64,000 nt of DNA. Origin: Calliphora vicina (Eukaryota; Arthropoda; Insecta; Diptera; Calliphoridae). Below, one piece after another: positions 10,172 through 21,805 of this stretch. The position numbers and the translations under genes are program-made. The stretch spans positions 38,401,667 to 38,465,666 of the forward strand of contig NC_088780.1 of the NCBI RefSeq assembly GCF_958450345.1. The letters are read 5' to 3'. The notes below the pieces were generated by a model. That model had not been told where the DNA came from. It searched no databases and saw nothing but the letters and a program-made list of their open reading frames with translations. Every line of letters starts with the position of its first letter. Position 1 is the stretch's first letter.

Positions 10172-11703
10172 TATACCCTACACCACCATAGTGGGGAGGG
10201 TATTATGCGTTTGTGCAGATGTTTGTAACGCCCAAAAATATTAGTCTAACACCCACCTTAAAGTATACCGATCGACTTAGAATCACTTTCTGAGTCGATT
10301 AAGCGATGTCCGTCCGTCCGTCCGTCCGTCTGGTTGGCTGGCTGGCTGGCTGTCCATGTAAACCTTGTGCGCAGAGTACAGGTCGCAATTTTGAAGATAT
10401 TTCGATGAAATTTGATACATATTATTTTTTCGGCTCAAGGACCAAGCCTATTGAAACTGGCTGAAATCGGTCCATTATTTCACCTAGCCCCCATACAAAT
10501 GTCCTCCCGAAATTGGACTTTATCGGTCATAAATGTTTAATTATACCCTACACCACCATAGTGGGGAGGGTATTATGCGTTTGTGCAGATGTTTGTAACG
10601 CCCAAAAATATTAGTCTAACACCCACCTTAAAGTATACTGATCGACTTAGAATCACTTTCTGAGTCGATTAAACGATGTCCGTCCGTCCGTCCGTCCGTC
10701 CGTCCGTCCGTCTGGTTGGCTGGCTGGCTGGCTGGCTGTCCATGTAAACCTTGTGCGCAGAGTACAGGTCGCAATTTTGAAGATATTTCGATAAAATTTG
10801 GTACATATTACTTTTTCGGCCCAAGGACCAAGCCTATTGAAACTGGCTGAAATCGGTCCATTATTTCACCTAGCCCCCATACAAAGTCCCCTCGAAATTG
10901 GACTTTATCGGTCATAAATGTTTAATTTATCTATGTATCTACACAAATTTCGCTCCAAATAAGTTTTATATATACAAAATTCATGTCACCAAATTTTGTT
11001 ACGATAGGTCCATAATTAGTCATAGCTCCCATATAGACCCGCTTCCGAAAATCACTTTAACGTGCATAAATCGCTTAAAAATGTCGGTATACACACAAAA
11101 TTCAACATAGTTAAATTTAATATAGACATAAATCACACGACCTAATTTCAAGGTGATCGGTCCATAATTGGTCATAGCTCCCATATAAGGCCCACTTCCG
11201 AAAATCACTCATGAATATAAATTATTTATATTTTAAAAGAAAAATATTTTTACTCATTTACTTGGTGTAGGGTATTATATGGTCGGGCTTGACCGACCAT
11301 ACTTTCTTACTTGTTTATATATGTATCTCCACAAATTGCGCTCCAAATAAGTTTTATATACACAAAATTCATGTCACCAAATTTTGTTACGATCGGTCCA
11401 TAATTAGTCATAGCTCCCATATAGACCCGCTTCCGAAAATCACTTTAACTTGCATAAATCGCTTAAAAATGTTGGTAAACACACAAAATTCAACATAGTT
11501 AACTTCAATATACACATAAATCACACGACCTAATTTCATGGTGATCGGTCCATAATTGGTCATAGCCCCCATATAAGGCCCACTTCCGAAAATCACTCAA
11601 AAATATAAATTATTGAAATTTTAAAAGAAAATTTTTTTTTGCTCTTTTACTTAGTGTAGGGTATTATATGGTCGGGCTTGACCGACCATACTTTCTTACT
11701 TGT
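10172..11703 (+). mobile_element. Family A element, copy A3, split by copy A4
   Basis: The outer copy runs 10172-10541 and resumes 11315-11703. It has the typical 5' end TATACCCTACACCACCATAG, a (GTCC)n tract followed by (GGCT)n, and a full 3' end with hairpin and CTTTCTTACTTGT. The split point is within the word AATGTTTAATTTATATATG, known intact from copy A1. Short forward frames within it are noncoding. Confidence 0.9.
10542..11314 (+). mobile_element. Family A element, copy A4, nested in A3
   Basis: A complete copy of about 773 bp with the longest GTCC run of the window (about 10677-10711) and an expanded GGCT run. It keeps both sub-terminal repeats, the hairpin TGGTCGGGCTTGACCGACCA and the end CTTTCTTACTTGT. 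Its insertion inside A3 gives a clean empty site without target duplication. Confidence 0.92.
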
Positions 11704-11870
11704 TATTTTTGTATAAGTAAATAATAAGATTTGAAATTAATTTCTATGTTTATTTGTTCAAAAGATACATGGGTTAGCAAAAAAGTACCAAAATATAATT
11801 TTTACCCCTAAAAGATTCGATTTTCAAAAAAAGTACTAAACAACTGTCTGCTCATTTTTTAAGTATTGGG
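11704..11870 (+). repeat. Dispersed repeat J, copy 2 (right part)
   Basis: Continuation of 9966-10171 after the nested family A pair. The words AAAAAGTACCAAAATATAAT and CTGTCTGCTCATTTTTTAAG align with about 5230-5330 of copy 1. Confidence 0.35.
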
Positions 11871-11879
11871 TGTATGACT

Positions 11880-12570
11880 TAAAAATACGGGATTTTTTTT
11901 TAAATTTTTAGCTTTTATTTTGAAACATTTCTACAAATATAAATTTATTCAAAGTATTGGAAATTGTTAGCTATGACATTTTCTCATCTTTCTGGCAACA
12001 TATGGATGCCGAGCCAAAACAACTGCTCATATTTTGAGGCTAAAGTGCTATGTATCGGTCAAAACAAAGAGTAGTCGGACGCGGCAAAGTCTGGACTATA
12101 AAGCGGGTGTCATGATGGAATACTACGTTTTCTTGTCTAGCCGCATATTCTGGGCGGTTTTTGGTCAATGCTCTCATTAAAGGAATCAGTTGCATTCGGT
12201 ACAGGTTTCCTGTGATGGTCTGGACAGATTTCAGTAGCTCATAATATATAGGACCCTTTTGATCCCACCAAATAAAAGCATTACCTTGGCGCCATGGATA
12301 TTTGGCTTTGGTGTTGATTCGGCTGGTGGGCTGGGCTTCACGTACGATCTCCTACTCTTCGGGTTATCGTATTGGATCCATTTTTCATCGTAAGTAAGGA
12401 GTCGGTGCAAAAACGATTTTCTTTTATAGCATTTCAGACATGCAAAATCGTCTTTCAAAATTCGACATTTTCGAAGCAAAAAATAACTAAGTTAGAATAA
12501 ATGACAGATTGTTTGTATACTTCAAAATTACATATTAAATACGACATCTTTTGTAAAATTATAATTCTTC
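11880..12570 (-). pseudogene. mariner (DD34D) transposase relic M1
   Basis: A mariner-type cut-and-paste transposase fragment on the minus strand. The clear block is SFLHRLLTYDEKWIQYDNPK, holding the first catalytic Asp, followed by TPKPNIHGAKVMLLF (12231-12479). Downstream in other frames come TITGNLYRMQLIPLMRALTK, RPEYAARQENVVFHHD (second catalytic Asp region) and remnants of the C-terminus near 11960-12060. Most of the N-terminal DNA-binding domain is deleted. Other relics of this family lie at 21.8, 42-44, 47.5 and 53.5 kb. Confidence 0.85.
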
Positions 12571-14070
12571 TCTGTTGCTAGTACCGAACAAATCTACGGA
12601 TATAATCATTCGATTGAGAACGAATCACGAAGAGTCTGTTTTATAAGAATTTTGATAAATTCAATATAAATTAATTCATTGGCTTAATTCCTGTTTTTCC
12701 TTAAAAAAGCTTTCAAAACTTTTTCCAACTCATACATTCAAATAAATAAAACTATTTTTCAATGAATGTAATTAAAAAGAGGAATAATAAAACAACATTT
12801 TAAATTATATTTGAAATTTGTTTTATGGTACGAAATTTAAAATAGTAGTCAACTTTATGCACTTAAAATCGGCTTTTGTGGTTAGGCTGGTATTTTTTTT
12901 TGTTTTGAAAAAACGAAAAAAATTGTTTTTTAACCGACACTGTATATTTGAAAACCGAAAATTGTAGCGAATATTTATTTTCAAGAATATGTTGGATGAT
13001 AACCCCCTGGTTATACCTGATCAATTTTTATCATGGGTAATGCAATTTTAACATCTACGTTTCTATAAAATATCATAATGAAAAAAACTATGCTGTCTGA
13101 AGATTTTATTAAACTTTGAAAAGACCTTTAAGTTTTTCCTCGTATATATGTATGTATTTTATTATTGTTAGTTCTTATTATTGCTATTTGTTGTTTTTAT
13201 TGTTCTGTCTAACCTTTTGGCAAAAGTTTAGTCACTTTTGCATTTGGGTGTTTGTAAACATGTCGTAAACTGTCTTTACAAGCTGTTGCAGAACTAAAAG
13301 AACAGAAATGCTCTTATATACTAACACATACACACACAGACATACATACACATACATAAACATCATGTCCTCTCTTAGTGTGTTTCCTTTCTCTATATAC
13401 ATACAAACCGTTACAAGCACAAAAACAACAATCAGGACGAAAGTGATTGTTGATCATTTGAAATGACCCTTTAATATACATGCTAAATTTTGTAACATAT
13501 GTTACACTCAGTATTTATCTCTGTTAAGATTTGTTTTTGTTGTCGTTCTAATTTTGCTTTTTGGGTGGCATTTTTAACAGCATCAATACTTATACACACA
13601 CACACACACATACATACTCAAACTTATAAAAATAATTTAATATTTATTTTTTTTAAATCTGCTTTTTATGGCCCTTTTTTCTTATTTTGTTTTTATGTTT
13701 TCTGTTTGGTACCTTTTATTAATACCACTTTTTTTTGTTTTATTCGTTTCTTTTTATTTATTTTCTCAAAATTTATCTTGTTAAATGCATTTCTTCGTGA
13801 GTTTTTTTGCTTTATTTAGTGTACTGTTTTCAACTTTGTTCGTTTTTGTAAATAAAAACCCATCTGTTGTTAGAATTTTACGGTCATTTGTGTTTAAATT
13901 CATCATTTTTACACTGAGCGAAATTTTTTTGGGGGGAGATTAAAATTCTAGACCTAATCTAATCATCACACTACCTTCATTATTAACAAAGGCCAACAAT
14001 GATTTTGATGCCGCCAAAACTAAAATGGATTTTAAATGTAGTTGATACCCTGATTCTAGCTGTATAATTA
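12571..14070. other. Gene-free unique island with CA microsatellites
   Basis: No gene is seen. CA-rich tracts occur at about 13325-13355 and 13590-13615, and T-rich low-complexity DNA at 13620-13860. The long hydrophobic open frame at 13499-13819 is poly-Phe/Leu translated from T-rich DNA. This looks like ancestral noncoding sequence. Confidence 0.5.
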
Positions 14071-14999
14071 CACAGGTCAACAGCAAAAAAGGCTTGACTA
14101 ATCACTATATAGATTTGATGCATCATGGCTACCTATGTAAAAAATGGTAAAATTTTTCAATTCTATGGATAGATTTTTTTATAATAAGAAATTGAAGCAA
14201 AAAATATATTTTTTACGTGAAAGTATCAACATTTTTTTGTTTTAAAAAAATCATGAAAAATCGAAAACGACAGAAATTGTACAGATTTATTGCTTTATTG
14301 CAAAGCCACATTTAATAGAAATAAAATGAGATATCGATCATAAAAATCGATAGATTATTTTCGAATTTATTTACAACTAGCTGACCGGACAGACGTTGTC
14401 CTGTCCAAATTAATGAAATTTTTGTGTTCGATTTGTGAGAAGCTGTTTGAAATAAAGAAATACTTTTTTCGATTGCTTAGCTGTGATATCATAATTTTGT
14501 TCATTGCAATGCTCTATGATAAACGACACACAGTGGTATGAGAAAAAAAAGAGGGTAATAAATCTATAACTTCTAAACCCTTAGTGAAATTTCACATGCG
14601 CAAAGGGGAAGTGTTGTCGAGTTTAAGTTTTGAATTTTGACCTTATGAGCCCACCAGGAGATGGGCCAGGGTTCCCAAAGAGCGACACCTCGGGTATGGT
14701 CAATTTTAAAAATTATCCTTTTTCTTCGTTTGTGTTCCGATTACATATCGAATACTACATAAAACCTCCTCGTAGCTATCAATTATATCTTATAGCTTAG
14801 GAGATATTCGCATTTAAAAATTAAATTTTCAACATTTTTACCCACCCTACTCCAGTTTTTTGATGACCGCGGTTCCAAATATTTCCCGATTTTCCCCATT
14901 TTTCTTTCATAGGATTAAAAACAGATGTATATATCAAATAAAGAAAGAATTGTTTAAAAATCATTAAAAAAAGTCATCATAAAAAGAGAATGACATTCA

Positions 15000-15960
15000 T
15001 TGGGAATACACCCTCCAATATGCTGTGCTTTCATCAAATGCTCATCAAATATGAACATGTTTTCGATAATTATCTCAACATGCTTCCCATTCAAACCGAC
15101 TGATTTGTGGAGCAGATGCAAAGATGCCATGTGTAATGATATTTTGCATCAGATGCGTTTCAGAACATCGAATCCAAATTAGCAACTAAGCGAGGAAAAT
15201 TACAACTGAGGATATGTGCTTGATAATGCCGAACACAATGCTTTTAATCAAGAGTTGCGACGCGAAAAACAATATGTTTGCGATACCTTGAGGGAATCAG
15301 ATCGAACAAACCTTCCACTGTTGAATGGACAACAAAAATATGCGTTGGAGGGATATTTTTAACGCTCGCGATAGAATGGAAAAAAACTTTTTGATCGCGT
15401 TGATTTCGGCAACGATACGCTCACATAATGATATTGCACTTGAACTGCAGCTACGTTGTTGGATGGCGGTAAAACTGCGAATTTAGCACTAAAATTGCCA
15501 TTGAATATACAAATCAATGAAAATCCAACATGCAACTTTTCCATGAACAGTGCGATGGCTACAGTTTTGCAGCAAAGCAAACTGATTGTTGGAGGCATTA
15601 GACAAAGCGATGCAAGATTTGCGAAACACTCAAAGCCGGTTTGGTGGTTCGATGATTCTCCTGACAGGTGATTGCCATTGAGTGTTTGAAGTCGTCCGTT
15701 TTGTGGAAACACGTCAAGAAACTAAAATTGACTGTAAATATGAGTGTTGAGCTGCAGAACGATCAATTTGGAGATTTTTTATCCAAACAACTGCTGAACA
15801 TTGGCAACGGCAAAATCCCGGCTGCGAAAATTGATGTCACCGAATTGAAGTTTAATATTCAAATTGATGACGTACAATTATCCGAATTGCCGCCTCACAA
15901 ATGCAAATAGAAACTCATCGCTTCTTGGATGAACTGTTTAAATGCGACCTAATGCGTCGG
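15000..15960 (+). pseudogene. Helitron helicase relic, central region
   Basis: A frame-broken relic covering the helicase region. Readable blocks in order are DILHQMRF; NAEHNAFNQELRREK; NLPLLNGQQKYALEGYF; LIALISATIRSHNDIALEL; LDGGKTANLALKLPLNIQIN (about 15459-15518); CNFSMNSAMATVLQQSKLIV; GGSMILLTGD; and CLKSSVLWKHVKKLKLTVNM then VELQNDQFGDF (about 15683-15780). The Walker A motif is lost: the expected GGTGKT position reads differently. Stops and shifts separate most blocks. Its orientation is opposite to the TC-to-CTAG direction of the enclosing Helitron, so the interior has been inverted or inserted. Confidence 0.85.
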
Positions 15961-16238
15961 TGGGAAAAAAAATGAGGGAAACCTGTAACTGGATTTCCTT
16001 GATTCCGTCGTTTCTTTGAAGATTGATTTATTTGGTCAATGCTGTAGTTGACGGTAGATCAACCTCAGTCAAATACACTCTTTTACTATTTTCCAGATGT
16101 ACTGCTAAATGAACAACACTTGGGTGTGTTTCATGAATGGCCAATGAAAAAATGCTCCAAATTGATTAGTTACTGCTAACATAGCGTCATTCATGATTGG
16201 AATTATCAGCACTAACTCAGCCATATCAGTTACATATT

Positions 16239-16881
16239 TAGTAAGAAAGTATGGTCGGTCAAGCCCGACCATATAATACCCTACACTAAGTAAATGTGGA
16301 AAAAAAAATTGTCTTTTAAAATATCAATAATTTATATTCGTGACTGATTTTCGGAGGTGGGCCTTATATGGGAGCTATGATAACCATGAAATTATGTCGT
16401 GTAATTTATGTCTATATGGAAGTTTTTGTGTTGAATTTCGTGTGTATACCAACAGTTTTAAGAGATTTATGCCGTTAAAGTGATTTTCGGAAGAGGGTCT
16501 ATATAAGAGTTATGACTAATTATGGACCGATCCTAACAAAATTTGGTCACATGAGTTTTGTGTATATAAAACTTATTTGGAGCGAAATTTGTGGAGATAC
16601 ATATATAAATTAATCATTTATGACCGATAAAGTCCAATTTCGGGAGGACATTTGTATGGGGGCTAGGTGAAATAATGGACCGATTTCAGCCAGTTTTAAT
16701 AGGCTTGGTCGTTGGGCCGAAAAAATTATATGTACTAAATTTTATCGAAATATCTTCAAAATTGCGACCTGTACTTTGCGGTACCTTTACACAAGGTTTA
16801 CATGGCCAGCCGGACGGACATCATTTAATCGACTCAGAAAGTGACTATAAGTCGATCGGTATACTTTAAGGTAGGTGTTAC
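16239..16881 (-). mobile_element. Family A element, copy A5, reverse orientation
   Basis: Begins on the + strand with GTAAGAAAGTATGGTCGGTC, the reverse of the 3' hairpin end, then AATACCCTACACTAAGTAAA. It runs through the body to AAGTCGATCGGTATACTTTA. The 5' end beyond the GTCC region is truncated. It lies within Helitron H2. The frames at 16675-16869 and 16787-17056 are noncoding. Confidence 0.8.
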
Positions 16882-17629
16882 ACCCAATTTTAGATATATC
16901 GAACAAAAGTGGGCGTGGTCTATTTTTTTTCAGTACAGACTTAAATTGGATTACTACGAACATTTTAAAAAAATAGCCAAATCGGGGCAGCCGTTTTCCG
17001 ATTTTAGATAAATCAAAAAAAGTGGGCGTGGTCAATTTTTCTTTTAGAAAAAACATAAATTGTACTACTACGAATATTTAACAAAACAATTGTCCGAATA
17101 GGTCCAGCCGTCCTAACTGATGGAATTACCAAAGAACGACATTTGATTTTTATTATTATAGATTAAGTGAATTCGCTTATTTTCAGAAAATTGTATGTGC
17201 TTACAAGCGTGTTCTTTCAGTGTAAATTTTACATGTGTTATTGTAACAAAAATTTTCGTTTTTGATTTTTTATGAGTTGTTTAAAACAAAATTATTTGCT
17301 ATTTTCACGTAAAAGTATACATTTTGCTTAAATTTGTTATTATAACTCCGAAACTACTGAGCCGATTAGAACGCAATATATAAACGGATTAAAGGATATG
17401 TAAATTTTTTTAAGTTTACTTTAATAATATCGGACTAACAGTCTTTGAGTAATCATTAATTTATGTGGAGAAACATAAAAAAATCACAATTTTACTTGAA
17501 ATTTTTTTAATAAAAAACCTCTCCATAGAATTTAAAATTTGGATAATATTTATACTACAGGAACTACAATACATCAAAATTGTGTAGTGGTTTAAAAAGC
17601 CTCTAAAATTTTTTCGATTTTGTTGCCGT

Positions 17630-18870
17630 GTGTAATCAATCCCTTTATTGCGTGCTACAGTCCTTAGTCTTGTTACTAATGACAATGACTAGGATACTCA
17701 CTAGCTCAATACCAGTTATAAATTCAAAACCTAGAACTGTGTGTCAGTGATTCCATTTTTTTTTTCAAAATTTTCTATTTTTTGCACTTAAATAACATAC
17801 GGCCTAATGAGGAATAATCAATGTTCTAATGAATTAAATTCACAGTGTTGGTGGTCTTTTCGCAGTTCATAGCAGAACAAAACAAAATCCTCTGAACAAA
17901 AAAATAATTTCATGTTAGGGAAAAATTCCCCTGTGTTTTATTATGACATTGTGATACACTGAGAAAAAATAAATCATACATTGTTCTAGGAAAACACACA
18001 GCAGATACATACAAACATACACGTGTATTATTTATTTATGGCTATGGGTTAGTGTGATATGTATACATGTGTATTAAGGTGGACCCTGTTAGCAGGGAGC
18101 CAAAATAAATTGTTAACATCAAACATTTTACATTATTTCCTTGAGCCACAAATAAGTATAAAAGAAATCGAAATTTAGGAAACTTAAGATTTATTTAGGA
18201 TTTTCTTTAGTTTATTTTAGGGGCCAGCCTAATGTGTTAGCTATTCATCTAAGCAATTTGTTGCTTGTCAAATGCAGTTGACTTTAGTTATAATCAAAAA
18301 GAAAAATGAAGTTTTTCAATTATTTTCTTCTCTTATTATTTATTTGAAAAAAAAAGAAAAATAAAAAAAATATTGCACAAACACTCACATGCTTACACAC
18401 ACATAAACTCATATAGAAACAAGCATCATTTATTATGATGCAAGAATGTTATGGAAGAGTTATTTGTTGTTTTGTGGTTTGTTTTCCTCAAAAGAATGTT
18501 TGAAATTTTTAAAACTGAAAGTTTTTTTTTACACTACATATAAGTAAATAATTTCTATTTATTTGTATGTTTATTTATGTTAGTATCGAAGCATCTAAAT
18601 CTACTCACATATACCAAAAATTCATTTCCACAAAGCAATTTTATCTAATGAAATGAATGAAACTGATACGTGTTTTATACAGACAAAAAATTATATTTAT
18701 ATAAAACTAGTTAGTTTGAAATTGATACGTGTTTGTGGAAATCTTTTGGATTATTGATTAAAGAGTCATGAAATTGGTGTTTGACTTGAAATCGTAACTA
18801 TTGAATATGTCTGCAATAAATGACAGTGTACAGTGGGGTCTATTGGCAAAATATTGGTAATATATCTTAA
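17630..18870. other. Gene-free unique A/T-rich island
   Basis: No gene or repeat family is recognised. It contains CACACATAAACTC-like tracts near 18385-18410 and A-rich runs. It has the texture of the other unique islands. Confidence 0.4.
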
Positions 18871-18874
18871 ATAC

Positions 18875-19000
18875 TAGGGTATTCAAATTAGTCGATTTTT
18901 CTATTGTTCGAATAAAACAAATAATTCGAATAAGAGATTGCAACTTGTTTGAATAATTCGATCACATGTTTGAAATTAATCGAATTATTCGAATAATTTA
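18875..19000 (+). repeat. hAT-like terminal fragment (TAGGGTATTCAAAT)
   Basis: The sequence TAGGGTATTCAAATTAGTCG and the following TTCGAATAATTCG words match the end of the hAT-type element at 39511. No matching right end was found, so only one terminus is present. A related single end lies at 26727. Confidence 0.5.
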
Positions 19001-19448
19001 TTTTTTTTTAAAAACGAAAAGAATGTTTTTTAATATTTTATTGTTAAAGAAAAACCAAAAAATTACGTTAAAGTTAACAAATCAAGTATTGATAATGTTC
19101 AAGAAAACATTCGAAAACAAAGTCCATCATTAAATCTACAAAACAATTGACTAGCAAACTATTTAGTTTCCATTTTGGAGCTATGCTTTGATCTAGCTGG
19201 GCTTGATCCTGAATTCAAGTAAAATATAAACGTATTAAGAACTTTTTATGTCGCTCATTAATTCGGTTTTTTAAACTGAGTAATTAATTCTATAGTAAAT
19301 GAATTTTTCAGTAAATGAAGTCAGACAGTGCATGATTGACTCATTTATAAATACGCAAAAAGTTTATTACCATGTTAGACAAAGATATCCAACGATTTTT
19401 AACATCATGTATAAGACGAACTCCTTGTTTTTCTTTCAACAAAACGTA

Positions 19449-19662
19449 CACAGAGAAAACAGATTCGTGATAGCAATAGAATTTGTTGCCAATTTAAAAA
19501 TTCTACCTTAGTGACCGAATTTTACAGTTGTGGCTACAAAATTTTGGAAGGGGTAACCAAAGTTTGGTTGCCGCAACTGAAATTCTTCTTTATCAACTGA
19601 CTTTCTCTTGATAGAATCGAAATATTCTATGTGTGCAACCGAATCATTCGATTTTCTCTGTG
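19449..19662. mobile_element. MITE with CACAGAGAAAA inverted ends
   Basis: The terminal CACAGAGAAAAC pairs with TTTTCTCTGTG at the right end. The next few bases (AGATTCG and CGAATCATTCGAT) are partly complementary. TA lies outside each end, as expected for a Tc1/mariner-type target duplication. The 214-bp interior has no coding content. Confidence 0.65.
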
Positions 19663-19960
19663 TAAGTTTGCAATATTTTGTGTTTATCACTAGATTTAAA
19701 TAACATCACTTACATATATATATTTTAAGCTCTTGGCCTTAGTTAATTTCAACGTAATCATTATAAATGTCATGCTCAATATCACTTTCGATGACCGTTT
19801 CAAAATCAGATTCGTCATCACTTTCAACACCACTTTAATCTATGTTAATGTTTTGATTATTAATTTCGATTTTTCTAATATTTCGCCAGCATATGTTCAT
19901 GTTCGAATTCTAAATTCATTCATCTTAAACTGTTGCAAATTTCAACATCTTTGAAATGCT
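19663..19960. other. Gene-free A/T-rich stretch
   Basis: Contains repeated CACTTTC/ACCACTTT words but no recognised gene or repeat family. Confidence 0.3.
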
Positions 19961-20009
19961 GCGTATGAGTAATGTGGCAATTAATAATAATTTTGTATTA
20001 CGTATACGC
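19961..20009. repeat. 49-bp palindromic repeat I, copy 1
   Basis: Starts GCGTATGAGTAAT and ends ATTACGTATACGC, so the arms pair with two mismatches. The same 49-bp layout occurs at 24015-24063 with perfect arms, and a variant at 39212-39264. Confidence 0.7.
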
Positions 20010-20039
20010 TAACAACGTAAAATTTACTTGTAATTATAA

Positions 20040-20699
20040 CGTTCACCTTCGTGAGAAAGGCATCATTTGTCATTCCGTTTGTAATTTCTACATTTTTCAT
20101 TTCCAACCCTTTAAAGTATATATATTCTGGATGCTTATAGATAGCGGAGTCGATTAAGCCATGTCCGTCTGTCTGTCTGACTGACTGTTGAAATCAACAT
20201 TCCGAAGCCGCCAAATAACTTACATACACGATGCATACATCAATATCTCGGGAAATCGAGAAAATCGGTCCACAAATGACTGAGATATAAGGAAAAAACC
20301 AGGACAACCTCGATTTTTTACCTATATCTGGATTACTATGTCATTAATATAGACAATATGGATATCTAATGATAGATATTTCAAAGACCTTTGCAATGAC
20401 TTATATAACCCCATAGTAATTTGGGCCTACAATGGGTCAAAATCGGAAAAAAACATTTTTAACCCGAATTTTTTTTTCACCAAAAATTTTTTTTCGCTAA
20501 ATACTATAAAAATGAAAAAAAAAAAAAAATTTTAAATTTAAAAAATTAAAAAAAACTTGTTTTTCCAAAAAATAAAAAAAACAACTTCGGAAAAAATAAA
20601 TTTTGTTTATCTAAAAATATTTAAAATTTTTATTTTGAAGTAGAATTTGGTGAAGGGTTTATAAGATTCGGCATAGCCGAATATAGCTCTCTTAGTTGT
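20040..20699 (+). mobile_element. Family B Helentron-like element
   Basis: Starts near TTCACCTTCGTGAGAAAGGC and keeps TTTGTCATTCCGTTTGTAAT, the motif GAGTCGATTAAGCCATGTCC followed by a short GTCT microsatellite, the body words, the 3' repeat GGTGAAGGGTTTATAAG, the hairpin ATTCGGCATAGCCGAAT and CTCTTAGTTGTT. The 5' TATACCCT motif is mutated. It has no coding potential. Confidence 0.8.
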
Positions 20700-21800
20700 T
20701 TTAACTGAATTTATAATAAAATAAAACAAATATGAAAGGATTTTATAAAAAATTAAAAGAATATAATTTATACCGGAATTTTTTGTTAGTTTTCAAGTCA
20801 GTTAGAAATAACTATTTTCTACTTATGGTGGGTGACTTACAATCTTTTCCGATCCATACAATTTTGGTCAAACCTTATGTTGTGATAAGAAATTGAATCG
20901 TATAAATTTTGAAGATTTTAACAATTATAGTACTACAGATATTCGAAAATAATTATTTATTATGTATGATAGATGCCACGCCTACTAACACAATCCCGGC
21001 CAATATATGAAAAATGATAAGACAGCTATTGTAACAAAGTTTAAAGAATTTCGCAATTATAGTTCTATATTTATAAATTTAACTATTAAATAAACTATTT
21101 AATTTGTATGGGAGGTGACTACCATCAAATCATTCCCATTTTTTGCCGTCATATGAAATTGATTCATATACTACTATTGTATGATAGGTGCCACGCCCAC
21201 TAATCCAATCTCACCCATTTTCAGCTAAACTCCGCACATTAAAACTGCGTACATTAAAACTCCGTACATAAGAAATTGATTATAGTTCTTTAGATATTCG
21301 AAATTATTTTACATTGTAGTCGAAAATAATTATTTACTTTGTATGGGTGGTGCCACGCCCATTTATGCAATTATGCATATTTAAAGCCAAGCTACGTAAA
21401 TCCCTAGAAGTTTGAGATTAATACCGTTTAATAATCTTTAGAGCCTCCATCAGCGACGAACATTTTAAAATCATCAAAATAATGATCGTGCTGTAAAGTA
21501 ACATCCAATTATTATTTTTGTCTTGTAATAAATGGCGGTTATAAAGAGCAGGTATTAAACTCTCCTCTAGATCAAAATTACAATGAAGAAAAATATGAAT
21601 GTTGCCCACAATTAACAAAATTTTTCATGTAGACAGAATTTAGTCATCAATATTCGTATGAATATTAACTAATACGAATCTTTTGGATGCTATTTGTATA
21701 ACAAATTCCCCAAAAAAAACTTTTTATGGGTAGAATATATTGTCCATTGACGACTATTGATATTAGTTTTATTAAAAATTGGGATAATATGCATATAAAC
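20700..21800. repeat. Gene-free stretch with repeated GCCACGCC units
   Basis: No gene is seen. The words GATAGATGCCACGCCTACTA, GATAGGTGCCACGCCCACTA and GGTGGTGCCACGCCCATTTA occur near 20967, 21183 and 21343, each preceded by related A/T-rich sequence that includes AAGAAATTGA. This suggests an old repeat with unequal units. The rest (21400-21800) shows nothing recognisable. Confidence 0.4.
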
Positions 21801-21805
21801 ATAAT

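Larger units (their letters stand above)
14377..17162 (-). mobile_element. Canonical Helitron H2 inserted in family D
   Basis: Read on the minus strand it starts TCTATAATAATAAAAATC and ends GTCCGGTCAGCTAG. A hairpin (GGACAG with CTGTCC) lies about 10 bases before the CTAG end, and the insertion is between A and T. The host word TTACAA^TTAAGTGAATTCGC is intact in other D copies (for example near 50870), so no target duplication was made. The interior holds sequence shared with 1-122 and 1331-1520, a broken helicase in the opposite orientation, and a reversed family A copy. It is rearranged and dead. Confidence 0.85.
14072..17627 (+). mobile_element. Family D element, split by Helitron H2
   Basis: The left part begins ACAGGTCAACAGCAAAAAAG (about 14072-14376). 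The right part (17163-17627) ends TTTTCGATTTTGTTGCCGTG. The left end resembles that of the copy at 48984, and the right end resembles that of the copy at 27238-28207 (CAGGGCAACA-type inverted ends). The body words TGAGATATCGATCATAAAAA and CCGAAACTACTGAGCCGATT recur in all copies. It has no coding potential. hAT-like ends are possible, but no convincing target duplication was seen. Confidence 0.65.

Noticed and set aside
13499..13819. 106-residue hydrophobic frame
   Set aside because: Phe/Leu/Ile-rich translation of T-rich low-complexity DNA with no domain.
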